Of a stretch of 64,000 bases of DNA, positions 8,333 through 17,220 are shown in pieces. Numbering within the stretch: the first letter of the stretch is position 1; the number at the start of each line of letters is the position of its first letter. Position numbers and translations under genes: made by a program. The stretch spans positions 1 to 64,000 of the forward strand of contig CAILNX010000047.1 in assembly GCA_903835685.1 (NCBI GenBank), written 5' to 3'. A model generated the notes under the pieces. That model was not told the DNA's origin and searched no databases. It saw only the letters and a list, made by a program, of their open reading frames with translations. This DNA is from an uncultured delta proteobacterium (lineage in GTDB: Bacteria; Desulfobacterota; Desulfovibrionia; Desulfovibrionales; Desulfovibrionaceae).

Positions 8333-9746
8333 CGAGGGCCGAGACGCCCCGCGTTCGGCGGAGACCCTGGACCGGGCCTCCGCCGAGTTGTTGCGCAAAG
8401 TCCCCCCCCATAACCTGGAAGCCGAACAGGCGGTTATCGGGGGGGTTTTTGTCCACAACGCCATCTTTCATGAACTGGTGGACCTGATCAGTTCCGAGGA
8501 TTTCTATTCCCCGGTCCACCAGTTGATCTACGCCTCTTTCGAGGAGCTTTACCGCAAGACCCAGCCCATCGACATGATCACCTCGGCCGAAGAGCTGGCC
8601 CATTTGGGCCGCCTGGAGTCCGTGGGCGGCCCGGTCTATCTCTCGGAGCTGGCCTCTTCCGTGGTCAGCGCGGGCAACGCCCTGCACCACGCCAAGATCG
8701 TCAAGGAAAAATCCGCCCGCCGCCGCCTCATCCAGGCTGCGGGCGAGATCATCGGCGAGGCCTTTGAGACCGACAGCGTGGAGACCCTGCTGGACGAAGC
8801 CGAACAAAAGATCTTCCAGATCGCCGACTCCCGCACCTCCACGGTCTTCACCCCCAGCAAGGACGCCGTAGACCGAATCTTCAACATCCTGACCAAGCGG
8901 GTGGAGAACCACTCCCTGATCACGGGCGTTCCTTCGGGGTATGAAAAGCTGGACGAGATGACCGCCGGTCTCCAGCCCTCGGATCTGATCATCATCGCCG
9001 GACGCCCGAGCATGGGCAAGACCGCCTTTGCCTTGAACGTGGCCCTGCGCGCCAGCATCCGGGCCGAGAAGTCCGTGGCCGTGTTTTCCCTGGAGATGTC
9101 CACGGACCAGCTCATCCAGCGCCTGCTCTGCGTCCAGGGCAAGGTGGAGTTGTCTCGGGTGCGCACGGGCTTCCACTTGACCGACGACGACTGGTCCAAG
9201 CTCTACGACGCGGCCCACCACCTTTCCAACGCCCGCATGTTCATCGACGACACCCCGGCCCTGTCCACCATGGAGCTGCGCGCCCGCTGCCGCCGTTTAA
9301 AGGCCGAGAAGGGCCTGGACCTGGTTGTGGTGGACTACCTCCAGCTCATGCGCTCAAGCATGCGCACGGACTCCCGCGAGCAGGAGATTTCGGACATCTC
9401 CCGCAATCTGAAGGCCCTGGCCAAGGAAATGAACATCCCGGTCATCGCCCTGTCCCAGCTCAACCGCAAGGTGGAGGAGCGCACGGACAAGCGGCCCATG
9501 CTCTCGGATTTGCGCGAATCCGGGGCCATCGAGCAGGATGCGGACGTGATCATGTTCCTGTTCCGCGAGGATTTCTACAAGCGCAAGGAAGGCGACGGTC
9601 CCCGGCCCCTGTCCGAAAAGGCCGAGGTCATCCTGGGCAAGCAGCGCAACGGCCCCATCGGCACCGTGGAGCTGGCCTTCCTCAGCCGCTACACGGCCTT
9701 CGAGGCCCTGACCGAGACCCCGTATCCTTCGGAGTACGGGGGGTAG
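8295..9746 (+). CDS. dnaB: replicative DNA helicase DnaB
   Basis: A 483-residue hexameric helicase. The N-terminal domain starts PPHNLEAEQAVIGGVFVHNAIF, a linker follows, and the RecA-like domain carries Walker A GRPSMGKTAFAL, VVVDYLQLM as Walker B, and SREQEISDISRNLKALAKE. No intein interrupts it. The in-frame ATG at 8295 lies inside rplI, so the two genes overlap by 38 bases and are probably translationally coupled. DnaB unwinds the replication fork. Coupling to the ribosomal protein genes is a widespread arrangement. Confidence 0.95.
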   Translation: MDSPRKRPSKKNSEGRDAPRSAETLDRASAELLRKVPPHNLEAEQAVIGGVFVHNAIFHELVDLISSEDFYSPVHQLIYASFEELYRKTQPIDMITSAEELAHLGRLESVGGPVYLSELASSVVSAGNALHHAKIVKEKSARRRLIQAAGEIIGEAFETDSVETLLDEAEQKIFQIADSRTSTVFTPSKDAVDRIFNILTKRVENHSLITGVPSGYEKLDEMTAGLQPSDLIIIAGRPSMGKTAFALNVALRASIRAEKSVAVFSLEMSTDQLIQRLLCVQGKVELSRVRTGFHLTDDDWSKLYDAAHHLSNARMFIDDTPALSTMELRARCRRLKAEKGLDLVVVDYLQLMRSSMRTDSREQEISDISRNLKALAKEMNIPVIALSQLNRKVEERTDKRPMLSDLRESGAIEQDADVIMFLFREDFYKRKEGDGPRPLSEKAEVILGKQRNGPIGTVELAFLSRYTAFEALTETPYPSEYGG

Positions 9747-9769
9747 GGCGAAAAAACCCCTCCAGCCGA

Positions 9770-9798
9770 TTGAAAATTCGGCCGAACCTGCATACAGT
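9770..9798 (+). promoter_or_regulatory. candidate sigma70 promoter of the phenylacetate-CoA ligase gene
   Basis: TTGAAA (9770-9775) and TACAGT (9793-9798) have 17 bases between them. An imperfect inverted repeat (GCCGA/TCGGC, around 9765-9782) overlaps the -35 region and could be the end of the dnaB transcript or an operator. Confidence 0.45.
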
Positions 9799-9861
9799 CC
9801 GTTGCCCGACGAAAAACAGGACGCCCGGCCCAGGCTCGGCGTCCAGGCATACGGAGCCCCC

Positions 9862-11163
9862 ATGTCCCAGTACTTCGACCCGGCCGAGGCCCTGGCCCGC
9901 CCAGAACTCGCGAAACTCCAGGCCGCGCGCCTGAAAACCACGGTGGAGCGCTGCCTGGCCGCCCCCTTCTATAAGAAGGCCCTGGCCCAGGCCAAGATCG
10001 GGCCGGGTGACATCCACACTGTGGACGACATCCGCCGCCTGCCCTTCACCACCAAGGACGACCTGCGGGCCAACTATCCCTACGGCTTCCTGGCCCTGCC
10101 CAAGGAGAAATTCGTGCGCCTGCACGCCTCCTCGGGCACCACGGGCACGCCCACGGCCGTGTTCTACACCAAGAACGACCTGGACGCCTGGGCCGACCTC
10201 ATGGCCCGGAGCATGTTCGCCGTGGGCGTCCGGCCCTCGGACGTGCTCCAGAACATGTCCGGGTACGGGCTCTTTACCGGGGGTCTGGGCATCCACTACG
10301 GGTCCGAGCGCCTGGGCTGCCTGACCATCCCGGCCGGAGCGGGCAACACCAAGCGCCAGATCAAGCTCATCCGGGACTTCGGGGTCACGGTGGTGCACAT
10401 CATCCCCTCCTACGCCCTGTATTTCGCCACCAAGCTCGCGGCCGAGGGCATCAAGGCCACGGACATGCCCTGGCGCATCGCCCTCATCGGGGCCGAGCCG
10501 CACACCGAGGAGGTTCGGCGGCGCATCGAGGAGCTTTTGCACCTCAAGGCCTACAACTCCTTCGGCCTGTCCGAGATGAACGGCCCGGGCGTGGCCTTTG
10601 AGTGCGAATACCAGAACGGCATGCACCTCTGGGAGGACGCGTACGTCGCGGAGATCATCGATCCCAACACCCTTGAGCCCGTGGCCGAAGGCGAGATCGG
10701 GGAGCTGGTCATGACCACCCTCACCCGCGAAGGCATGCCGCTGATCCGCTACCGCACCCGGGACCTGACCCGCTTTCTGCCCGGGGACTGCCCCTGCGGC
10801 CGGACCAGCCGCCGCATCGACCGCATCGCGGGCCGGGCCGACGACATGATCATCATCAAGGGTGTGAACATCTACCCCATGCAGATCGAACAGGTGCTCA
10901 TGTCCATGCCCGAGGTGGGCCAGAACTACGTCATCGAGCTGTTCACCGACGGGGTCATGGACAACCTGCGGGTCAAGGTGGAGATCAAGGACGAGTACTT
11001 CGAGGAGGACATGCGCGCCCTGACCGGCCTGCAAAAACGTGTGTCCGCCCGGTTGCGCGACGAAATCCTGATCACCCCCAAGGTCGAACTCATCCAGCAC
11101 GGCTCCATTCCCAAGGCCGAGGGCAAGGCCCAGCGGGTGGTGGACTTGCGCGGGGCCGAGTGA
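9862..11163 (+). CDS. paaK: phenylacetate-CoA ligase family enzyme
   Basis: A 433-residue adenylate-forming enzyme. The ATP/AMP-binding motif SSGTTGTPTAVFYTKND is present, with YNSFGLSEMNGPGVAFE and the C-terminal RAGRADDMIIIKGVNIYPMQIE region typical of PaaK. Such enzymes activate phenylacetate or related aryl acids to CoA thioesters. In anaerobes, paralogues often serve indolepyruvate-derived aryl acids. The length matches the family. The ATG at 9862 follows GGAG; an in-frame start 60 bases earlier has no support. It overlaps the next gene by four bases (GTGA). The exact acyl substrate cannot be read from sequence. Confidence 0.85.
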   Translation: MSQYFDPAEALARPELAKLQAARLKTTVERCLAAPFYKKALAQAKIGPGDIHTVDDIRRLPFTTKDDLRANYPYGFLALPKEKFVRLHASSGTTGTPTAVFYTKNDLDAWADLMARSMFAVGVRPSDVLQNMSGYGLFTGGLGIHYGSERLGCLTIPAGAGNTKRQIKLIRDFGVTVVHIIPSYALYFATKLAAEGIKATDMPWRIALIGAEPHTEEVRRRIEELLHLKAYNSFGLSEMNGPGVAFECEYQNGMHLWEDAYVAEIIDPNTLEPVAEGEIGELVMTTLTREGMPLIRYRTRDLTRFLPGDCPCGRTSRRIDRIAGRADDMIIIKGVNIYPMQIEQVLMSMPEVGQNYVIELFTDGVMDNLRVKVEIKDEYFEEDMRALTGLQKRVSARLRDEILITPKVELIQHGSIPKAEGKAQRVVDLRGAE

Positions 11164-11666
11164 GTTATCTCTGGGCCTGCCTGACCATCGGGCTCATGGC
11201 TCTGACCCAGGTTTTGCATCTGGTCAGCCTGCCTGCCAACTGGCTTTTGACCGGCCTGGCCGCCCTGTGGGCCTGGACCCATCCGGACGGGGGCCTGACC
11301 TGGGCCTTCGTGTCCCTTCTGGCCGGTCTGTGCCTTCTGGGCGAGGTCCTGGAATACTGGCTCCAGGCCAGGCTAGGCAAGCGTTCCGGGGCCAGCGGGA
11401 GGGGCACTGCGGCCGGGCTCGTCGGAGCCGTGGCCGGGGCCATTCTCTGCGCCCCGCTCTTTTTCGGCCTGGGGGCCATCCTGGGGGCCATGGCCGGGGC
11501 CTACGGCGGCTGCCTGCTCATGGAGCGTCTGGGCGGCCGGGCCTGGTCCGAGGCAGCCCGAGCCGCTGCCGGGGCCTTTCAGGGCCGCATGCTCGGGCTC
11601 ATGGCCAAGACGGCTCTGGGCGCGGGCATGTTCGTGATGACCGTGCCCCGGATCTGGCCAGGATAA
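11160..11666 (+). CDS. DUF456 family membrane protein
   Basis: A 168-residue hydrophobic protein with about four or five membrane segments and a Gly/Ala-rich centre (GLVGAVAGAILCAPLFFGLG), the hallmark of DUF456. The start is a GTG overlapping the paaK stop, so the two are likely co-translated. The function of the family is unknown. A bidirectional terminator follows. Confidence 0.75.
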   Translation: MSYLWACLTIGLMALTQVLHLVSLPANWLLTGLAALWAWTHPDGGLTWAFVSLLAGLCLLGEVLEYWLQARLGKRSGASGRGTAAGLVGAVAGAILCAPLFFGLGAILGAMAGAYGGCLLMERLGGRAWSEAARAAAGAFQGRMLGLMAKTALGAGMFVMTVPRIWPG

Positions 11667-11689
11667 AACCGGGCCGCAGGACAATGAAA

Positions 11690-11726
11690 AACCGCCGCCA
11701 GCCTTAAAGGCCAGCGGCGGTTCGCC
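11690..11726. terminator. bidirectional terminator between convergent operons
   Basis: AACCGCCGC (11690-11698) pairs perfectly with GCGGCGGTT (11714-11722), with a further inner GCC/GGC pair around TTAAA. On the minus strand the stem is followed by a run of T residues, so it is a strong end for the chemotaxis operon. On the plus strand the downstream tract is only moderately T-rich. Confidence 0.8.
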
Positions 11727-11746
11727 ATTCTCTTCTGCAACGAGCC

Positions 11747-12286
11747 TTATAGATCGTTGATCTTCTCTTTCAGCATGCCCTCGATCTTCTTCTTCTCTTC
11801 ATCCTTGATCTTGGTGTTGCGGTAGACCAGGGTGTTCATCATCTTGTTGATGGTGATCTCCAGGTCCGGCCACTTCCACACGCACATGGTGGTGCAGGCC
11901 CCGCCGCCGTCTCCGGCCGTGCCCGCGCCGTACTTGTAATCCAGGATTTCCTTCATCTCCTCGTAGCTGGAGGCCGGGAACATGATGAAGACGCTGGTGA
12001 ACTTGTTGTTGGTGGCGCAATAGGTGACCTGGGACAATTCGGACTTGCCCGCGCTCATCTTGTCCCCGTCCCGGGTGTAGCACAACTCGTAGCGGTTGCA
12101 GCAATCGAGCTGAGTGCTGGGCATGTTGGCCTTTTTCTCGAAACGGGTCATGCCCTTGGAGCCTTCCAACTCCGTGCCCCAACTCAGTTTGCGAAACTCC
12201 TCCGGGGCGGCCTTCTGTTCGGCCAGGGCTGATCCGGCCACGCACAACATCAAAACCAGGCAAAGCGGCAGAAAACGGGTGCTCAT
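11747..12286 (-). CDS. secreted cysteine-containing protein of unknown function
   Basis: A 179-residue protein with a clear Sec signal peptide (MSTRFLPLCLVLMLCVAGSA followed by LA, cleavage expected before EQ). The mature part holds several cysteines (a CC pair followed by CY, a later CAT, and CTTMC) suited to disulfides in the periplasm. No family is recognised. I chose the ATG at 12286, which has AAGGAG upstream; the longer TTG start falls within that ribosome-binding site. It begins 35 bases after the cheA stop and is probably the last gene of the chemotaxis operon. A link to signalling is possible but unsupported by motifs. Confidence 0.7.
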   Translation of the reverse strand: MSTRFLPLCLVLMLCVAGSALAEQKAAPEEFRKLSWGTELEGSKGMTRFEKKANMPSTQLDCCNRYELCYTRDGDKMSAGKSELSQVTYCATNNKFTSVFIMFPASSYEEMKEILDYKYGAGTAGDGGGACTTMCVWKWPDLEITINKMMNTLVYRNTKIKDEEKKKIEGMLKEKINDL

Positions 12287-12321
12287 GATCGCTTGGTGCT
12301 CCTTCAATCGATTTTCAGTCC

Positions 12322-15258
12322 TCAGGCTTTTTGCGGATTGGTGGCCATGCTGTGAACTTCGTGGGGGTCCAGGATGAGGACCACGCTGCCGTCGCCCATG
12401 ATGGTGGCCCCGGACACGCCCCGAAGCTCGAACTGGTTCAGGTAGTGTCCCAGGGGTTTGATAACGATTTCCTGGCGTTCCAGCAAGCGGTCGACCACCA
12501 GCCCCAGGCGGCGGTCGTTGTCGTGGATGACCACCACGGGCAGGATGTCCCGCTCCTCGGTGTTCATGGGCTGGTCCAGAAGCTCGGCCAGCTCCACAAT
12601 GCCCAGGACCTCGCCGCGCAGGGTCACGGCCTTGCGGCTGTTCACGTCGGTCAGGCGCTCGGTCTCGATCTTGGTGGTCTCGGACACGGCGTCCAGGGGG
12701 ATGGCGAACATCATGCCGTTGACCTGGACCATGAGGGCGTCGATGATGGCCAGGGTCAGCGGCAGGGTCAGGGTGAACTTGCTGCCCTTGCCCACCTCGG
12801 TGGAGATGTTCACGTTCCCCTTCAAATTCTTGATGTTGTTGCGCACCACGTCCATGCCCACGCCCCGGCCGGAGATGTCCGTGACCTTTTCCGCCGAGGA
12901 GAAGCCCGGGGCGAAAATGAGGTCCACGGCCTCCCGGTCGTCCAGGTTGCGAGCCTCCTCGGGCGTGACCAGGCCCTTTTTCACGCCCACGGCGCGCATC
13001 TTTTCCGGATCGATGCCCCTCCCGTCGTCCTCCACCTCGATGGCCACGGAATTGCCCTTGTGGTAGGCCCGCAGCCAGACGTGGCCGCGCGGGCTCTTGC
13101 CCACGGCCAGGCGGTCCTCTTCGGGCTCGACCCCGTGGTCCATGGAGTTCCGGATCAGGTGGACCAACGGGTCGCCGATCTCCTCCACCACGCTCTTGTC
13201 CAGTTCCGTCTCTTCGCCTTCCATGATCAGGTCCACTTCCTTGCCGCTTTTGCGGGAAAGGTCCCGGACCAGGCGGGGGAAGCGGGAAAAAACCGTGGAC
13301 ACGGGCACCATGCGCACGTTCATGATGGTGTCCTGGAGGTCGTCGGAAATGCGGGCCATGGCGTAGGTGGTCTCGGTCAATTGCTGGGCCACGCTCTGCA
13401 CGTCCTGCTGCCCTTCTTCCAGGGCCCGGGCGATCATGGAGTAGCGGTTGCGGTTGATTATCAGCTCGCCGATCAGGTTCATGAGGTGGTCGAGTTTCTG
13501 GTGGTCCACCCGGATGGTGGTGGAGACCTTGGCCCCGGCCTTGGGGTCAACGGCCGCAGCGGCAGCCGGAGCGGCCGGAGCAACAGGGGCTGGGGGCGCG
13601 GCCGGGGCTGCGGGCCGAGGCGCGGCCACAGGCGCAGGCTTGGGCTCGGGCTTGGATTCGGCCTTGGGCTCGGGCTTAGGCGCTGGCTTGGATTCTGGTT
13701 TTGGCTCGGCCTTGGTGGCGGGCTTGGCCTCGGCCTTGGGGGCCGGTTTGGGTTCGGGCTTGGGCGCGGGCTTGGGGGCCGGAGCAGGCGCGGCCGGGGC
13801 CGCCCCGCTGCCTTTCAACTTCTCCAAGCCAGCCAGGAGCATGTCCCGGACGATGGCCGTCTCCTGGTCCAACAGATCGAGCATGAGATCGAAACCCATG
13901 TCCGAACTGCGGGCCATGTCCACCAGCCCGGCCGTTGCCGTGGCGTAGGTCTTGATGTCGTCCAGGCCCATGTAGCCCGTGGAGTTCTGGATGGTCACCA
14001 GGCTGCGGTACAGCCCGTCGATGTAGTCCTTCTGGGTGGCGTCCTTGCGCAGGGTCTCCATGGCCAGGGCGATGTTGTCCAACTGCTGCTGCACGGTCTG
14101 CTCGAAAATGGCCATGTCCTCGGGGTCGATCTCCCCGGCGGATGCGGCCGGAGCGGCTGGAGCAGGGGCCGCAGAGGCCGGAGCCTTCGCCGCCGCGGGG
14201 ATATTCTCCTGGGGCTCGTCCGCTGGCGCATCCTGGGCGGAATCAGGGGTGTCGCGCCCCTCGATCTCCACCGGGCCGAAAACCCCGCCCTCTTCCACGG
14301 CCCGTTGCAAGACCTCCACCATGCTGGCGATGTCCAGGGGCACGACCCGGCCCAGGGAGGCCTCCACATTGCCGATCAGGGCCTCGATCATGTCCACCAC
14401 AGCCAGGAGCAGGTCGATCAGGGCGTGATTGCAGGGAATCTCGTCCTTGCGCACCTTGTTCAGCAGGGTCTCGGCCTCATGGGTCAGGGCGTTCAGCTCC
14501 CGGTATCCGATGATCCCGCTGTTGCCCTTCAAGTTATGGAAATAGCGGAAAATGTCATTGATCAGTTCCCCGCCCTGACTGGGCTGCTTTTCCAGTTCCA
14601 GCAGGGAGCTGTTCAGATTCTCGATGATCTCGTGGGCCTCTTCCAGGAAATCGGCCAGATGCCCTTCGCCCACAGCCGTCAGCAGATAGGGTTCGGCCCT
14701 GAAATCCGGGTTGATGGTGATCCGGAAGGCTGTTTTCTTTTCCGCGGTATCAGGTTCCGGGGCCGGGGCCTGGTCCTGAATCTCCTCCTCGGGCAGGACG
14801 GCCTCTTCGGCTACAGGCTCGGGCTCAGGGGCTGCGGCCGGGGCCAAGGCAGGCTCCAGGGTCTCGCCCGCCAGCACGGCTTCCAGGCGGGTCAGGATGG
14901 GGGAGGTGTCCAAATCGCCCTCAACCCCGCTGACTTCCAGGCTTTCGATCATGGTGCGCAAGGCGTCGGTGGCGGACAGGATCACGTCCATGACCCCGGC
15001 ATTGACCGCCATGCTGCCCTTGCGCAGCTCGTCCATGACGCTTTCGGCCTTATGGGCCAGGGCATTGATGGTGTTCAGCCCCAGAAATCCGGAGGCACCC
15101 TTCAAGGAGTGCATGGGCCGAAAAATATCATTGAGCAGGCTCAAGTTTTCCGGGTTTTTCTCCAGTTCGAGCAGGTTGGGCTCAATCGTCTCCAAGTGTT
15201 CCTTGGCCTCGACGATAAAGTCCGAAAATATTTCAGGATCCATGAACTCCTGGCTCAT
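12322..15258 (-). CDS. cheA: chemotaxis histidine kinase CheA with multiple Hpt domains
   Basis: A 978-residue CheA. The first Hpt domain has phosphoacceptor His50 (PMHSLKGASG). A second has His241 (YFHNLKGNSG). A third Hpt-like domain at about 380-480 reads SLVTIQNSTG, where the histidine position is Val421, so it should not accept phosphate. A Pro/Ala/Lys/Glu-rich linker of about 90 residues (about 485-575) follows. Next come the dimerisation domain, the ATP-binding domain (HLIRNSMDHGVEPEEDR, DDGRGID, GRGVGMDVV) and the CheW-like domain at the end. No recognisable P2 domain is seen. It autophosphorylates in response to receptor signals and passes phosphate to CheY and CheB. GAGG lies nine bases before the ATG. 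Confidence 0.93.
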   Translation of the reverse strand: MSQEFMDPEIFSDFIVEAKEHLETIEPNLLELEKNPENLSLLNDIFRPMHSLKGASGFLGLNTINALAHKAESVMDELRKGSMAVNAGVMDVILSATDALRTMIESLEVSGVEGDLDTSPILTRLEAVLAGETLEPALAPAAAPEPEPVAEEAVLPEEEIQDQAPAPEPDTAEKKTAFRITINPDFRAEPYLLTAVGEGHLADFLEEAHEIIENLNSSLLELEKQPSQGGELINDIFRYFHNLKGNSGIIGYRELNALTHEAETLLNKVRKDEIPCNHALIDLLLAVVDMIEALIGNVEASLGRVVPLDIASMVEVLQRAVEEGGVFGPVEIEGRDTPDSAQDAPADEPQENIPAAAKAPASAAPAPAAPAASAGEIDPEDMAIFEQTVQQQLDNIALAMETLRKDATQKDYIDGLYRSLVTIQNSTGYMGLDDIKTYATATAGLVDMARSSDMGFDLMLDLLDQETAIVRDMLLAGLEKLKGSGAAPAAPAPAPKPAPKPEPKPAPKAEAKPATKAEPKPESKPAPKPEPKAESKPEPKPAPVAAPRPAAPAAPPAPVAPAAPAAAAAVDPKAGAKVSTTIRVDHQKLDHLMNLIGELIINRNRYSMIARALEEGQQDVQSVAQQLTETTYAMARISDDLQDTIMNVRMVPVSTVFSRFPRLVRDLSRKSGKEVDLIMEGEETELDKSVVEEIGDPLVHLIRNSMDHGVEPEEDRLAVGKSPRGHVWLRAYHKGNSVAIEVEDDGRGIDPEKMRAVGVKKGLVTPEEARNLDDREAVDLIFAPGFSSAEKVTDISGRGVGMDVVRNNIKNLKGNVNISTEVGKGSKFTLTLPLTLAIIDALMVQVNGMMFAIPLDAVSETTKIETERLTDVNSRKAVTLRGEVLGIVELAELLDQPMNTEERDILPVVVIHDNDRRLGLVVDRLLERQEIVIKPLGHYLNQFELRGVSGATIMGDGSVVLILDPHEVHSMATNPQKA

Positions 15259-15348
15259 CAGGATACCTCGGAATGTCTATGCGTTCTCGCGGAAGGCCCA
15301 AGCGCCTTTCTGCGGCCTTCCTGCCCGGGTCTGTGCTCTTTTAAGCGC

Positions 15349-15720
15349 TCATCCCAGCAGCATTTTCACGTTGCGAACCATCTTTTCCGGCTGGGCGGGC
15401 TTGATCATATACAGATTGGCCCCCAGGCCAAGCCCGGTCTGGATATCTTTTTCCTGTCCTTCGGTGGACAGGACGATAATGGGGATGTCCCGGTAGTCGG
15501 CCTGCTCCCGTACGCTTTTGATGTAGGTGAAACCGTCCATGCGGGGCATGTTCACGTCCGATATGATCAGGTCCACCTTGGTGTCCGCATTGTAGAGCTT
15601 CTCCAGACCGTCCAGGCCGTCCTCGGCCGTGCTCACCTTGAAACCTTCTTTTTTCATGATGAAGGCCACCAGGTTTCTTACGGTCTTGGAGTCGTCCACA
15701 ATCAGAATATGTTTGGCCAT
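15349..15720 (-). CDS. cheY: chemotaxis response regulator CheY
   Basis: A 123-residue stand-alone receiver. The acidic pocket is Asp9/Asp10, the phosphoacceptor Asp55 lies in ISDVNMPRMDG, the conserved Ser/Thr is in IIVLSTEG, and the Lys is in MIKPAQ. AGGAGGGG precedes the ATG at 15720. Phospho-CheY normally binds the flagellar switch, but in Desulfovibrio-type systems with several che clusters this one could serve another output. It lies between cheW and cheA in the operon. A GGAAGGCC/GGCCTTCC hairpin occupies the gap to cheA (15291-15321). Confidence 0.92.
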   Translation of the reverse strand: MAKHILIVDDSKTVRNLVAFIMKKEGFKVSTAEDGLDGLEKLYNADTKVDLIISDVNMPRMDGFTYIKSVREQADYRDIPIIVLSTEGQEKDIQTGLGLGANLYMIKPAQPEKMVRNVKMLLG

Positions 15721-15730
15721 AACCCCTCCT

Positions 15731-16417
15731 TCAATCCGCGGCAACGCCTTCCACGAGGCTGTCGATGGACAGTATGCCGATGAGCCGTTCTCCGGCCGCC
15801 TTGATGAGCCCCATGACGAAGTCCTCGGTGCCGCCCACCCGGGTGTCGACACCCAGTTCGATGTTCTGGCGGGCCACCTTGTACATGGTGGCCACGGCGT
15901 CAACTAAAAGCCCCACCTGGAGCCCCTTGTGGCGGCAGACCACGATGAAGCGATCCTGCTGCTTGGGCGGGACATGGTGGTTGATCATCTTGCGCAAGCT
16001 CAAAAGCAGGGTGACCCGGCCTCGCAGATTGATCACCCCGGCCACAAAGGGCGGGGCCTTGGGCAGTTTGGTCCAGGGCACCAGGCGGATCACTTCCTGG
16101 ATGATGGTGATGGGCAGGGAATACTCCACTTTTTCCACAAAAAAACTGACCAGTTGCACCTCTTCATGGGTCCTTAGGTACTCGTCCAAGTCAAAGGCGG
16201 GCTCGACCCGGCTCAAGGGGGGGCGGGGCTTGCCCATGGGCAGCCCGGGCTCGGCTACCGGGTCCACCCGGCGCACCCCGGCCAAAAGATCCTTCTGGCC
16301 AACTCCGACGTATTTTTCCAGAAAGGCCTTTTCCGTGGGGCTCAAGTCGCCCACCCCAGGGCCATCGCCCGGGGGGTTCACGTTTTCCATGAAATATTGC
16401 TCAGGCGTTTTCATCAC
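15731..16417 (-). CDS. cheW: CheW-like chemotaxis coupling protein with N-terminal extension
   Basis: A 228-residue protein. The C-terminal CheW domain (about residues 85-225) contains FFVEKVEYSLPITIIQEVIR and PPFVAGVINLRGRVTLLLSL, with the usual INLRG coupling motif. The first 85 residues form a Pro/Gly-rich extension not present in the minimal CheW. It should link CheA to receptors. The GTG at 16417 has GGAG nine bases upstream; an ATG follows directly as the next codon. The start overlaps the parA stop, so coupling of translation is likely. Confidence 0.85.
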   Translation of the reverse strand: MMKTPEQYFMENVNPPGDGPGVGDLSPTEKAFLEKYVGVGQKDLLAGVRRVDPVAEPGLPMGKPRPPLSRVEPAFDLDEYLRTHEEVQLVSFFVEKVEYSLPITIIQEVIRLVPWTKLPKAPPFVAGVINLRGRVTLLLSLRKMINHHVPPKQQDRFIVVCRHKGLQVGLLVDAVATMYKVARQNIELGVDTRVGGTEDFVMGLIKAAGERLIGILSIDSLVEGVAAD

Positions 16418-17180
16418 GGATCACTTCTCCGGCTAACTGCATGTATTCAAGCGCCCCACGGCTGTCCGGAGCGATGTCGTAAATGACTCGGCCCCTGACG
16501 CAAGCATCGCGAAATTTGGTGTCCAGGTGGATCACGGTCTCAAAGGTCTTGTCCTCCAGCTTGCGACGAATGAGATTCAGCACCCGGCGGCAGGCGCCGG
16601 CCCGCTGGTCGAACATGGTCGGCAGGGCCTTGTAACGCACGGCCCGGGGCAAAACCCGGTTGAGCATTCGTATGGTGTCAAAGAGCAGCCGGATGCCGTA
16701 CAGGGCCAAAAAATCGGTCTGGATGGGAATGACCACCAGATCCGAAGCCACCAGGGCGTTGACCAGCAATATCCCCACATGGGGCGGGCAGTCGATGAGA
16801 ATATAATCGTACCGACTGCGCACGGCCGATAGGGCCTCCCGCAAAATAAGTCCCTTGTTCGGCCTCTCCTTCAAATCCACTTCCAGTTCCGAGAGCCGGA
16901 TGTGGCCCGGCACGAAATCGAAACCGAAATCCACGCGGGTCTGGATGATCCGCTCCCAGACCCCGGTCTCTCCGGCCTCCTGGTGAATCAAATCATAGGC
17001 CGTGGCCTCCAGGTTCTCCGGGAAGAAGGAGAGATGCACCGAGGCGTTGGCATGGGGGTCCAAATCCATGACCAGCACCTTTTTGCCATGCCGTACGAGG
17101 GCTGCCCCCAGGGTCAGCGCCGTGGTGGTTTTTCCCACCCCGCCCTTCTGATTGGCGACGGACAAGACCCTGGCGTTCAT
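16401..17180 (-). CDS. ParA-family ATPase of the chemotaxis operon
   Basis: A 259-residue P-loop ATPase with the deviant Walker A KGGVGKTTTALTLG near residue 12, the A' motif VMDLDPHANAS and Walker B ILIDCPPH. No ParB partner is present. Instead it is embedded between cheR and cheW. In other bacteria ParA-like proteins (ParC, PpfA) position chemotaxis arrays at cell poles or along the nucleoid, and this location suggests the same job. That role is inference from context. No strong ribosome-binding site is seen before the ATG. Confidence 0.85.
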   Translation of the reverse strand: MNARVLSVANQKGGVGKTTTALTLGAALVRHGKKVLVMDLDPHANASVHLSFFPENLEATAYDLIHQEAGETGVWERIIQTRVDFGFDFVPGHIRLSELEVDLKERPNKGLILREALSAVRSRYDYILIDCPPHVGILLVNALVASDLVVIPIQTDFLALYGIRLLFDTIRMLNRVLPRAVRYKALPTMFDQRAGACRRVLNLIRRKLEDKTFETVIHLDTKFRDACVRGRVIYDIAPDSRGALEYMQLAGEVIRDENA

Positions 17181-17220
17181 GATTGCGCCGAACAGCCGCT
17201 TTCTCCTTCAAGCGATCCGG

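Noticed and set aside
15291-15321. GGAAGGCC/GGCCTTCC hairpin between cheY and cheA as a terminator
   Set aside because: No T-run follows on either strand; the genes are probably cotranscribed and the hairpin may only affect mRNA stability.
12331-15783. 1150-codon open frame on the plus strand opposite cheA and cheY
   Set aside because: Artefact of high G+C third positions; the product is a low-complexity Gly/His/Asp/Val string, while the minus strand encodes clear CheA and CheY.
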